Origin: Bacteroidia bacterium
GTDB taxonomy: Bacteria > Bacteroidota > Bacteroidia > NS11-12g > UBA9320
NCBI GenBank assembly: GCA_017857855.1
Contig: JAFMCI010000019.1
Coordinates: 1 to 33,027, forward strand
Length of the DNA: 33,027 bases
Direction: 5' to 3'
Below, piece by piece: positions 16,418 through 23,447 of this stretch. Positions within the stretch are counted from its first letter, which is position 1. Every line of letters begins with the position of its first letter. Both the position numbers and the translations under genes were made by a program. The notes under the pieces were generated by a model. That model was not told the origin of the DNA and made no database searches. It saw nothing but the letters and a program-made list of their open reading frames with translations.

Positions 16418-17002
16418 ATGAAATTGAAACAAATCTTAATGACATTAGTAGCCTTGCTTTTCGTATGTTTTGCTACCGTTTCCGAAGCTCAAACATTGAG
16501 TAAATCAGAAAAGAAGATCCTAAAAAAGGAATTAAAAACCTATAAGAAAAATCCTGAAGATTATTCATCGATGAAGGAAAAAACAAAAACGCAAATACAA
16601 GATCTGAATGATGAAGTAGAAAGTTTGAAAGCTAAATTAGCTGCATCAAATAAAGAAACACAGAATTTATCTGATAGATATGCGAGCTTAGAAATGCAAT
16701 ATGCTAAACTTAAAAAGAGCTGCGTAACTAGCGAATTACCAGTAGGAACTGTTTATCAAGTACAAATGGGCTACTACGAATATTTAGATTTAATGTCATT
16801 TAACTCAAAACTTAAGTCAGTAAAGGCTGAGGAAATTGACGGAGGTAAAAGATACATAATTGGTTATTTCGACGATGTAATGGAAGCGGTACAATTTAGC
16901 AATGATATAAAGAATCTTGGAATCAAAGATGCTTTTGTAACTGAATATACCAATGGTAAAAGAAACATGAGTTTTGATGCTCTAAAAAGTATTTCAAAAT
17001 AG
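16418..17002 (+). CDS. Periplasmic coiled-coil protein with SPOR-like C-terminus
   Basis: A 194-residue exported protein. A signal peptide (to about residue 24, VSEAQ) is followed by a lysine-rich segment (KKILKKELKTYKKNPEDY), a coiled coil of about 55 residues (QIQDLNDEVESLKAKLAASN...), a single Cys in KKSCVTSE, and a C-terminal domain GTVYQVQMGYYEYLD ... RYIIGYFDDVMEAVQFSNDIKNLGIKDAFV. That last part has the pattern of a SPOR-type peptidoglycan-binding repeat. Flavobacteria carry similar proteins often labelled 'ezrin/radixin/moesin family', a misleading name coming from the coiled coil. A structural role in the envelope or at the division site is an inference. It is monocistronic, with an inverted repeat before it and a strong terminator after it. 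Confidence 0.7.
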   Translation: MKLKQILMTLVALLFVCFATVSEAQTLSKSEKKILKKELKTYKKNPEDYSSMKEKTKTQIQDLNDEVESLKAKLAASNKETQNLSDRYASLEMQYAKLKKSCVTSELPVGTVYQVQMGYYEYLDLMSFNSKLKSVKAEEIDGGKRYIIGYFDDVMEAVQFSNDIKNLGIKDAFVTEYTNGKRNMSFDALKSISK

Positions 17003-17023
17003 AAAAATACAGTTGTTAAAATT

Positions 17024-17059
17024 AAATGCCCATTACTTTTAAGTAATGGGCATTTTTTT
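17024..17059 (+). terminator. Terminator of the SPOR-like gene
   Basis: AAATGCCCATTACTT and AAGTAATGGGCATTT pair over 15 bp around a minimal centre and are followed by a T-run. A weaker T-run on the other strand could also serve the convergent gene. Confidence 0.9.
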
Positions 17060-17112
17060 GATTCAGATTTTGGTTAGAGTAAAATGGTATTTACTTTGTC
17101 TATCAATTTTTT

Positions 17113-17769
17113 TTATGATGTAAAACCTTTCAGATATTCGGTTTTTAGCAACGGACAGATCTTATATCGCTCATCTTTAGTGTCTTGGTAAAGAGCTTCT
17201 AGTGTTTCGTATACGTGCTCTAGTCCTATTTCTTTACTCCACTCAAATGGACCTTTAGGGTATGCAGTTCCTAACTTCATGCCTAAATCAATATCTTCTC
17301 TAGAGGCCGTTCCTTCTTGCAATGTAAAGTATGCTTCATTTATTATCATGCATATAATACGTGGGGTAACCAATCCTACTCTGCTAGCTACAAATCTGTA
17401 TTCTAGGTCTAATGACGATAAAATAGCGGATGCAATACTCTTATCATCTTCGTTTAGCGCGCATAATTCGAGTAAGCTTCTGTTGATAAAAGTAGGGAGA
17501 GTATTCATACCAATAATAGGGCAGTTAGGCAACTCGCCTATTTCTGCAAGTATCTCTTCTAACTGTACTTTTACTGCGCCTACTATTATCAATTTCCCCT
17601 CAAGCTCCATATAGTATTGTATCTGTTCTGGAGTGTCGTCGAAATCTAAATCAAATATGACATCATAGCTCTCAATTTCATTAATTTTGAAAGGTATAAT
17701 AGTGTACTTGTTCAAGAGTTGTTCAAGTTCTGCTATTTGATTGGGCTGACCTTTGGCTGCTATATTCAT
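17113..17769 (-). CDS. 3-hydroxyacyl-CoA dehydrogenase-like protein, NAD site not recognizable
   Basis: A 218-residue protein whose C-terminal half (about 120-218) matches the helical C-terminal domain of 3-hydroxyacyl-CoA dehydrogenases: SRVGLVTPRIICMIINEAYFTLQEGTAS and DLGMKLGTAYPKGPFEWSKEIGLEHV. In true enzymes this follows a Rossmann domain. Here the N-terminal half (about 120 residues) opens with MNIAAKGQPNQIAEL and has no GxGxxG loop, so NAD binding and classical dehydrogenase activity are doubtful. The segment NCPIIGMNTLPTFINR recalls the degenerate second half of a Rossmann fold (the family's IxxFNP/MxGT region). It may be a shortened paralogue binding acyl-CoA. It is monocistronic, divergent from ridA, with a TACCTTTG box seven bases upstream of its ATG. 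Confidence 0.75.
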   Translation of the reverse strand: MNIAAKGQPNQIAELEQLLNKYTIIPFKINEIESYDVIFDLDFDDTPEQIQYYMELEGKLIIVGAVKVQLEEILAEIGELPNCPIIGMNTLPTFINRSLLELCALNEDDKSIASAILSSLDLEYRFVASRVGLVTPRIICMIINEAYFTLQEGTASREDIDLGMKLGTAYPKGPFEWSKEIGLEHVYETLEALYQDTKDERYKICPLLKTEYLKGFTS

Positions 17770-17776
17770 CGATTAG

Positions 17777-17784
17777 CAAAGGTA
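17777..17784 (-). promoter_or_regulatory. Candidate -7 box TACCTTTG for the dehydrogenase-like gene
   Basis: Exact TAnnTTTG on the minus strand, with seven bases to the ATG at 17769. This predicts a leaderless or nearly leaderless mRNA. Confidence 0.45.
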
Positions 17785-17827
17785 AGTGTCCTTGTTAAAA
17801 ACGTAACACAAGATAAAAATTAATAAA

Positions 17828-18208
17828 ATGAAAAAAAAAATAATTAAGACATCGGAAGCTCCAGCAGCCATTGGTCCCTATAGTCAAGCAGTTCTTGCAG
17901 GTGATACTTTATATTGTAGTGGGCAGATTGCCATCAATCCTAATACTGGCGATTTGGTAATAGATTCGATTCAAGCGGAAACAGAACAAGTAATGAAGAA
18001 CATAAAAGCGGTATTGAATGCTGCTGAAATGGATTTTAGCAATGTGGTAAAATGCAGTATTTTTATGAGTAGCATGGAACATTATGGAGATATTAATGTG
18101 GTTTATGCTGCTTATTTTTCTGAAAACCCACCTGCTAGAGAGGCTGTAGCCGTTAAAACACTGCCTAAAGAGGTTAATGTGGAGATTAGTGTTGTAGCAG
18201 TTAGGTAG
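17828..18208 (+). CDS. ridA: RidA family reactive-intermediate deaminase
   Basis: A 126-residue member of the RidA/YjgF/YER057c/UK114 family. RidA hydrolyses reactive enamine/imine intermediates released by PLP enzymes such as threonine dehydratase, protecting other enzymes. Visible marks: APAAIGPYSQAV near the start, the LYCSGQIAINPNTG strand, and NVEISVVAVR at the end. The family signature region reads YFSENPPAREAVAVKTLPKEVNVEI and contains the conserved Arg (PPARE) that binds the substrate carboxylate. Length is normal and the protein should be a cytoplasmic trimer. The ATG at 17828 is preceded by an A-rich leader without a Shine-Dalgarno sequence. It is divergent from the dehydrogenase-like gene. 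Confidence 0.94.
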   Translation: MKKKIIKTSEAPAAIGPYSQAVLAGDTLYCSGQIAINPNTGDLVIDSIQAETEQVMKNIKAVLNAAEMDFSNVVKCSIFMSSMEHYGDINVVYAAYFSENPPAREAVAVKTLPKEVNVEISVVAVR

Positions 18209-18229
18209 TGAAACAAAATTAGCTACAAC

Positions 18230-18258
18230 AAAAAAGGAGAACATTTCTGTTCTCCTTT
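18230..18258 (-). terminator. Terminator of tRNA-Phe
   Basis: AAAGGAGAAC and GTTCTCCTTT form a perfect 10-bp hairpin with a 6-nt loop just past the tRNA 3' end. Read on the minus strand it runs straight into six T. It also lies just after ridA on the plus strand, where the T-run is poor. Confidence 0.85.
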
Positions 18259-18262
18259 CAAG

Positions 18263-18335
18263 TGGTGTGGGGCGGGATCGAACCGCCGACACAAGGATTT
18301 TCAGTCCTTTGCTCTACCGACTGAGCTACCGCACC
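18263..18335 (-). tRNA. tRNA-Phe (GAA)
   Basis: The minus strand folds into a 73-nt cloverleaf. D arm GCTC-AGTCGGTA-GAGC, anticodon stem AAGGA/TCCTT with loop CTGAAAA (anticodon GAA), a 5-nt variable region GTGTC, and T arm GGCGG-TTCGATC-CCGCC are all intact. The 3' CCA is not encoded (the DNA continues CTT after the discriminator A), so it must be added afterwards. The acceptor stem GGTGCGG/CCACACC has one C-A mismatch at position 5-68. A hairpin terminator follows directly. It stands alone rather than in a tRNA cluster. Confidence 0.97.
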
Positions 18336-18394
18336 ATAATCGGTACTTACTGTTAACTAGTTTCAGATAAACCTATCAACTCCGTAAGCGGGTG

Positions 18395-18402
18395 CAAAAA
18401 TA
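18395..18402 (-). promoter_or_regulatory. Candidate -7 box TATTTTTG for tRNA-Phe
   Basis: Exact TAnnTTTG match on the minus strand about 60 bases before the tRNA 5' end. It would give a precursor leader of roughly 50 nt, removed by RNase P. Confidence 0.35.
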
Positions 18403-18473
18403 ATCCTATAATTCACTTTTAAAAATAAATTATGGTTTCGGTATTTAAAATATTTCTAAGTGCCTATTTTTTC

Positions 18474-18481
18474 TAATTTTG
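18474..18481 (+). promoter_or_regulatory. Candidate -7 box TAATTTTG for the Fe-S operon
   Basis: Exact TAnnTTTG match 12 bases before the ATG at 18494. The matching -33 TTTG is not clear. It would drive the three-gene group Fe-S membrane protein, outer-membrane barrel and CCG protein. Confidence 0.4.
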
Positions 18482-18493
18482 AACTTCCTACAA

Positions 18494-19801
18494 ATGCAGT
18501 ATATAGAACAAATTTTATTCGTTGCCATTTTAGCCGTAGCTATCTATTTCTTTACCCAAAAAGTAAAGCAGATTCGTAGAAATATTCTAATTGGGAAAGA
18601 TCAGATAATCAATGATAACAAGCCAGCCCGATGGATGATGATGGCTAAAGTAGCCCTGGGCCAAAGTAAAATGGTCGTTAGACCTGTCGCTGGTTTTTTT
18701 CACATTCTCATTTATTTAGGTTTTGTGCTTATCAATATTGAGGTATTAGAAATTCTAATGGACGGTATTTTTGGGACTCACCGGGTTTTATCTTTTATGG
18801 GACCCGTATATGATGCAGCTATAGGTTTCTTTGAAATTTTAGCGGTTTTGGTTTTGGTATCTTGCTTGGTCTTTCTAGGCAGAAGATTTGTTGTACATAT
18901 TCCTCGGTTTCATTCACCAGAAATGAAAGGTTGGGCTACCAAAGATGCAACGTATATACTGGTTATAGAAATCGTTTTAATGGGTGCGTTACTTAAAATG
19001 AACGCTGTAGATCAAGTGTTACAAAGTAAAGGTGCTGATCATTATGTGGCTGCGGGTAGTTTCCCTGTGTCACAGTATTTAGTTGGCTTTTTTCAAAATT
19101 ACGATATTTCGACATTGGTTGTGTTAGAGCGCGTTTTTTGGTGGTTTCATATTTTAGGGATTTTATTTTTTCTTAATTACGTTCCTTACAGCAAGCATTT
19201 GCATATTTTCTTAGCCTTCCCTAATACGTGGTATGGTAGACTGCAACCTGCTGGGCAGTTTGCGAATATGCCAGAAATTACCAATGAGGTGAATTTAATG
19301 CTTGACCCAAGTAAAGCAGATCCTAATATGCCACCGCCAGATAAGTTTGGTGTAAGCGACGTCACGGACCTTTCTTGGAAGAATTTGTTAGACGCATACT
19401 CGTGTACCGAATGTGGTAGATGCACCAGCTCGTGCCCTGCCAGTATTACGGGTAAAAAACTTAGCCCACGTAAGATTATGATGGATACGCGCGATAGAGC
19501 AGATGAACTGGGTAAAGCAAAGGACGTAAACGGAGCGGATTACCATGATGGAAAGTCACTACATGACTATATTTCACAAGAAGAATTGCTTGCCTGCACT
19601 ACGTGTAACGCTTGCGTAGAGGCTTGTCCTATTAATATTAACCCATTGGAAATAATATTTGGAATGCGCCAGTATCAAACCTTGGAAAAATCGAATATGC
19701 CGAGTGAATGGGCGATGATGAATAGCAACATCGAAAATAATCAAGCGCCTTGGCAGTTTTCGCCTAGCGACAGAGCAAATTGGACAAACGATATAATATA
19801 A
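18494..19801 (+). CDS. Membrane Fe-S oxidoreductase (NarI-like membrane domain + two 4Fe-4S sites)
   Basis: A 435-residue inner-membrane protein, start taken as the ATG at 18494 (the ORF-track start is a TTG five codons earlier). The N-terminal half (about 1-240) has five or so membrane helices with histidines in positions reminiscent of heme b ligands of NarI-type subunits (GFFHILIYLGF; FWWFHILGILFF; PYSKHLH). The C-terminal half has two 4Fe-4S motifs, CTECGRCTSSCP and CTTCNACVEACP, as in HdrC/GlpC-type proteins. Such proteins pass electrons between quinones and a soluble partner, here most likely the CCG-domain protein encoded at 22593. The physiological donor in Bacteroidota is not established. 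The two partners are usually adjacent; here an outer-membrane barrel gene lies between them. Confidence 0.88.
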   Translation: MQYIEQILFVAILAVAIYFFTQKVKQIRRNILIGKDQIINDNKPARWMMMAKVALGQSKMVVRPVAGFFHILIYLGFVLINIEVLEILMDGIFGTHRVLSFMGPVYDAAIGFFEILAVLVLVSCLVFLGRRFVVHIPRFHSPEMKGWATKDATYILVIEIVLMGALLKMNAVDQVLQSKGADHYVAAGSFPVSQYLVGFFQNYDISTLVVLERVFWWFHILGILFFLNYVPYSKHLHIFLAFPNTWYGRLQPAGQFANMPEITNEVNLMLDPSKADPNMPPPDKFGVSDVTDLSWKNLLDAYSCTECGRCTSSCPASITGKKLSPRKIMMDTRDRADELGKAKDVNGADYHDGKSLHDYISQEELLACTTCNACVEACPININPLEIIFGMRQYQTLEKSNMPSEWAMMNSNIENNQAPWQFSPSDRANWTNDII

Positions 19802-19840
19802 GGAATAACAAAAAATAACTTTCAGGTGTTATAATTCCTT
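19800..19840 (+). repeat. Inverted repeat AAGGAAT / ATTCCTT between the Fe-S gene and the barrel gene
   Basis: The arms (7 bp perfect, extendable by AACA/TGTT with a bulge) span the short gap, starting in the upstream stop codon and ending three bases before the ATG at 19844. No T-run follows, so an RNA structure that tunes translation or mRNA stability is more likely than a terminator. Confidence 0.4.
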
Positions 19841-19843
19841 GGT

Positions 19844-22561
19844 ATGATTAAAACTTTATTTCTTTTAGTTTCCCTACTGCTTGTGGGTTTTTTCTCTGCA
19901 GCCCAAACATATACTTTATCAGGGCGATTAATAAACACCTATGGTCAAGGTATACCATACGGCAGCATCGCTCTAAGTGATAGAATAGATACGTCTACGA
20001 TACAATTTTCCATTGCCAAAGAGGACGGCAGTTTTATAATGAAAGGTATAGCCGCTGGCGATTATATTATTCTTGCGGCTTCCGTTGGGTATGAGGTTGA
20101 GCATAAATTTGTTACAATCGATAATGATTGGTCTAATTTTAAGTTAGAGATGACGAGTTCTGATATCTCTATGAAAGAAGTGATGGTGAGGGCTAAAAAG
20201 ATTCCAGTGCTTATGAATGGAGATACTGTGATTTACAACAGCAGTAGTTTTAAAACGCAATCCAATGCAAATGTGGAAGATTTAATCAAAAAAATGCCTG
20301 GTATTCAAGTGAATAAAGACGGCTCTGTTTCGGTAGAAGGGCAGGCGGTAACCAAGGTTCTGATTAACGGTAAAGAATTTTTTGGAGGCAATATTGAAGC
20401 AGCGACTAAAAATCTTGATGCTTCATTGGTGGACAAAGTAGAGGTTATAGATAAAAAAACCGATGATGACGAATTTACTGGAGAAGAAGGAAACCAGCGT
20501 GAGAAGGTCATTAATTTAGTGCTTAAAGAAAATAAGGCGCAAGGTTACTTTGGCACAATTAGAGCCGGTTATGGCAGCGATGATTACTACGATGTACAAG
20601 GAAATGTCAATTTTTTTAAAGACGAAACACAGCTCTCTATAATTGGCGGATTCAACAATATAAACCGCAATTTGTACGGATGGAAAGATATGCAGACGCT
20701 CAATACGTTTGAAATCACGCCATTCAATAATAGTCAGAACAACTGGTGGTGGAATAGTGGCGTTAAAAGTTACGAGGGTGCAGGAGCGAATTTGCACCTT
20801 GAACCGATTAAAGGCATGAAAACCGATGTAGCCTACGTCATTACCAATGAACATAACATAAGTGAAAGTTCGACCAATTCTGAGTTGTATCTTACCAACA
20901 ATAACTTGTTCTCCGACAGAGTAGAACTGGGGAATGGAGATAAAGAAAATCACCAATTGAACATTAAAACAGAGTATGAGCCAGATACTTTGAATAGGCT
21001 TGTCTTTAGAGCACAACTCAGTAAGGAAGTGGGACAAAATTTTGACGGCTCCCTTACATTGAACATGGATAGCGTAAGGCGGGTACTTAATACTGGAGTA
21101 ACGAGAAATGTGAAAGATCTTGGCAATGAAAAATTAATTTCTAAAATTCATTGGACGAAAAAAAGCAGCAAGAAAACGGGGAATATGCTGCTAGCATCGT
21201 TGTATTACGGTGCCTCACAAAGTGGAAATAATGCGAGCAGTTTTTTTAACACATCACCCTATTTACTTGATTTTCCCACGAATGAGCCTGATTCACTTCG
21301 TAAAGAACTTACCTCATCTGAGAATACAATAGCTACCACTGCAATGTACCAGTTTCAATTAAACACCAAATGGACCATAAAACCAGGTGTTAATTGGATG
21401 ATGAGTGAGTACAATCATAATTTTTCGTGGTTGCCAGCATCGCAAGAGAAGTTGCTCAATAATAGTCCTCAAGGTACCGTAAAATCACAAAATTTAGAAT
21501 ACTATATACATATAAGTTACAAGCTAGATTCGTTTACTACCTTTTATGTGATTCCAGAACTAAATCAAGTTATTGAAAATAGAAGTTTTACTACGGATCA
21601 AGCAAATGCGTACTCGTTCCAACAGTTTTATTTCATTCCGTACATGTTTTTAAAATCTACAAAAGCACATAAATATGATTTCTCCTTAAATCTTCATGCT
21701 AATTTGAATAGACCAGATATTAGTCAAATATTGCCTGTGACTGACAACACAAATCCCTATAAAACCACGGTTGGAAATATCAAGTTGCAAAATTCTATGA
21801 ACTATTCGTCTAATTATCGTTATCAGCGTATTTTGGGTTTAGGTAAAACAATCTTTTTTAACGGGTGGAATTCGTTGAGCATAAATCCCGTAATCAATAG
21901 CAATGAAATAACACCACAGAATTATGCCGTATCTAGTGTTCTCAATTTTAAGAATAGAGTTTATTCAAATCAATCAGCGGGTGTTACTTGGCCCATTAAA
22001 GTAATAAAAGCGACTGTAGGTTTAGACGTTGACTACAACTTTGGGCAAGCTTATTTTATTCAAAATTCTATCGAGATAAGAAGTCTAAATCATACTACAT
22101 CCATAGGACCGAGGATACAGTTTAATGAGTTTGATATGTGGAGTTTAGATGCGAATTATATGGTGAATAGACAAACTGGAAGTATCGGAGGCGTAAGCAA
22201 TAATGGCTATTTCTATCACGAAATTGATGCAGAATTTGTTCTGACTCCTATGGAACGATTAGAGTGGAGTACGTCATTGTATTTGGAAATATATGGAGCA
22301 AACAATGCAGTGGGAGCGAAGAGTATACCGATATTAAGTTCAGAAATTTCCTTCTTTATAGATAAAGCTCAAAAATGGAGCATTGGTGCAAAGGCATACG
22401 ATATTTTGGATAAAAATCAGAATCTTTGGAGATGGTGGAGTAACAATGGGTTTACACAAAGTCAAAGTAATGCCATACAACGTTATGTAATGGGAACCTT
22501 GACGTATAAAATCAATAAGCCCAATAAAAAAGGTAAAACAGAATCAGAATACAATTACTAG
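19844..22561 (+). CDS. TonB-dependent-receptor-like outer-membrane beta-barrel protein
   Basis: A 905-residue outer-membrane protein of the OMP_b-brl/TonB-receptor type. Parts in order: signal peptide (to about residue 21, FFSAAQ), a carboxypeptidase-regulatory-like domain (TYTLSGRLINTYGQGIPYGS...), a plug-like domain with VEDLIKKMPGIQVNKDGSVSV and VLINGKEFFGGN, an acidic loop KKTDDDEFTGEEGNQREKV, then a long barrel to the end. Unlike SusC it has no susD partner and is shorter. These barrels are often called 'TonB-dependent receptor' or 'outer membrane beta-barrel family' and their substrates are mostly unknown; peptides, metal chelates or cofactors have been suggested. It lies 42 nt after the Fe-S membrane protein and 31 nt before the CCG protein, all on the same strand, so co-transcription is likely. 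Confidence 0.88.
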   Translation: MIKTLFLLVSLLLVGFFSAAQTYTLSGRLINTYGQGIPYGSIALSDRIDTSTIQFSIAKEDGSFIMKGIAAGDYIILAASVGYEVEHKFVTIDNDWSNFKLEMTSSDISMKEVMVRAKKIPVLMNGDTVIYNSSSFKTQSNANVEDLIKKMPGIQVNKDGSVSVEGQAVTKVLINGKEFFGGNIEAATKNLDASLVDKVEVIDKKTDDDEFTGEEGNQREKVINLVLKENKAQGYFGTIRAGYGSDDYYDVQGNVNFFKDETQLSIIGGFNNINRNLYGWKDMQTLNTFEITPFNNSQNNWWWNSGVKSYEGAGANLHLEPIKGMKTDVAYVITNEHNISESSTNSELYLTNNNLFSDRVELGNGDKENHQLNIKTEYEPDTLNRLVFRAQLSKEVGQNFDGSLTLNMDSVRRVLNTGVTRNVKDLGNEKLISKIHWTKKSSKKTGNMLLASLYYGASQSGNNASSFFNTSPYLLDFPTNEPDSLRKELTSSENTIATTAMYQFQLNTKWTIKPGVNWMMSEYNHNFSWLPASQEKLLNNSPQGTVKSQNLEYYIHISYKLDSFTTFYVIPELNQVIENRSFTTDQANAYSFQQFYFIPYMFLKSTKAHKYDFSLNLHANLNRPDISQILPVTDNTNPYKTTVGNIKLQNSMNYSSNYRYQRILGLGKTIFFNGWNSLSINPVINSNEITPQNYAVSSVLNFKNRVYSNQSAGVTWPIKVIKATVGLDVDYNFGQAYFIQNSIEIRSLNHTTSIGPRIQFNEFDMWSLDANYMVNRQTGSIGGVSNNGYFYHEIDAEFVLTPMERLEWSTSLYLEIYGANNAVGAKSIPILSSEISFFIDKAQKWSIGAKAYDILDKNQNLWRWWSNNGFTQSQSNAIQRYVMGTLTYKINKPNKKGKTESEYNY

Positions 22562-22592
22562 TCACGTAAAAAAATATAAATTGCAACCCGAA

Positions 22593-23384
22593 ATGAGTGA
22601 AACATTACATGTACCAACAGTAGCAGAATTAACCGCAAAAGGAGAAAAACCAGATGTTTTGTTTTGGGTGGGTTGCGCAGGAAGTTTTGACGAAAGAGCC
22701 CAAAAAATAACAAAAGCATTTGTCAAAATATTAAACAATGTTGGAATAAAATATGCCATACTAGGAACCGAAGAAAGCTGTACTGGCGACCCAGCAAAAC
22801 GCGCGGGTAATGAGTTTCTGTTTCAAATGCAAGCGATGGCAAACATTGCTACACTTAATGCCTATGAGATTACTAAAATAGTGACCACATGCCCACATTG
22901 CTTTAATACTATCAAAAATGAGTATCCTAGTTTAGGAGGTACATATGAAGTGATTCATCATACGCAATTATTGCAAGAACTTATTGACGAAGGAAAACTC
23001 ACCTTCGGTGCAGATCCATTTAAAGGTAAAAAAATAACGTACCACGATAGTTGCTATTTGGGTCGGGCCAATGGAGTGTATGACGCTCCACGAAGAATCC
23101 TAGAAGCTATGGATGCCGAACTCGTAGAAATGAAGCGTTGCCGTAAAAACGGATTATGCTGTGGCGCAGGCGGTGCGCAAATGTTTAAAGAAGCGGAGTC
23201 AGGTACAAAAGAAATAAATATCGAAAGAACCCAAGAAGCTATCGCCACGGGTGCTAGTATAATATCTGCAAATTGTCCATTCTGCACAACGATGATGGGC
23301 GATGGCGTAAAGCATGCAAATATGGAAGGTCAACTAGAAGTCTTAGACTTAGCAGAACTTGTAGCGCAAGCTAAAGATTTATAA
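22593..23384 (+). CDS. CCG-domain (Fe-S)-binding protein, HdrB/GlpC-like partner
   Basis: A 263-residue soluble protein with two CCG (cysteine-rich) domains, as in HdrB, the C-terminal part of GlpC and LldE. I use the ATG at 22593; the ORF-track TTG adds four residues. Cysteine clusters: VGCAGSFDERA, ESCTGDPAKRAGNEF, VTTCPHCFNTIKNEYP, then YHDSCYLGRANG, RKNGLCCGAGGAQM and SANCPFCTTMMGDG. The last three form the conserved second CCG unit. In Hdr-type complexes such domains hold a special 4Fe-4S cluster and carry out two-electron thiol/disulfide or related chemistry. It should work with the membrane Fe-S protein at 18494. A terminator follows within the fic 3' end. Confidence 0.9.
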   Translation: MSETLHVPTVAELTAKGEKPDVLFWVGCAGSFDERAQKITKAFVKILNNVGIKYAILGTEESCTGDPAKRAGNEFLFQMQAMANIATLNAYEITKIVTTCPHCFNTIKNEYPSLGGTYEVIHHTQLLQELIDEGKLTFGADPFKGKKITYHDSCYLGRANGVYDAPRRILEAMDAELVEMKRCRKNGLCCGAGGAQMFKEAESGTKEINIERTQEAIATGASIISANCPFCTTMMGDGVKHANMEGQLEVLDLAELVAQAKDL

Positions 23385-23409
23385 AAAATATACAAACGAA
23401 ACATAATTT

Positions 23410-23447
23410 AAAGAGAGACTTCGGCTATGCCTTGTCTCTCTTTTTCT
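23410..23447 (+). terminator. Terminator of the Fe-S operon, overlapping the fic stop
   Basis: AAAGAGAGAC and GTCTCTCTTT pair perfectly (10 bp) around a 14-nt loop, followed by more T. The loop contains the fic stop codon and the right arm encodes the last fic residues. Confidence 0.85.

Noticed and set aside
17909-18292. 127-aa minus-strand ORF covering ridA and part of tRNA-Phe
   Set aside because: It begins inside the tRNA gene and runs antisense to ridA; not a credible gene.
20516-21037. 173-aa minus-strand ORF inside the barrel gene
   Set aside because: Shadow of a long coding gene on the other strand; hydrophobic composition arises from the antisense of beta-strand codons.
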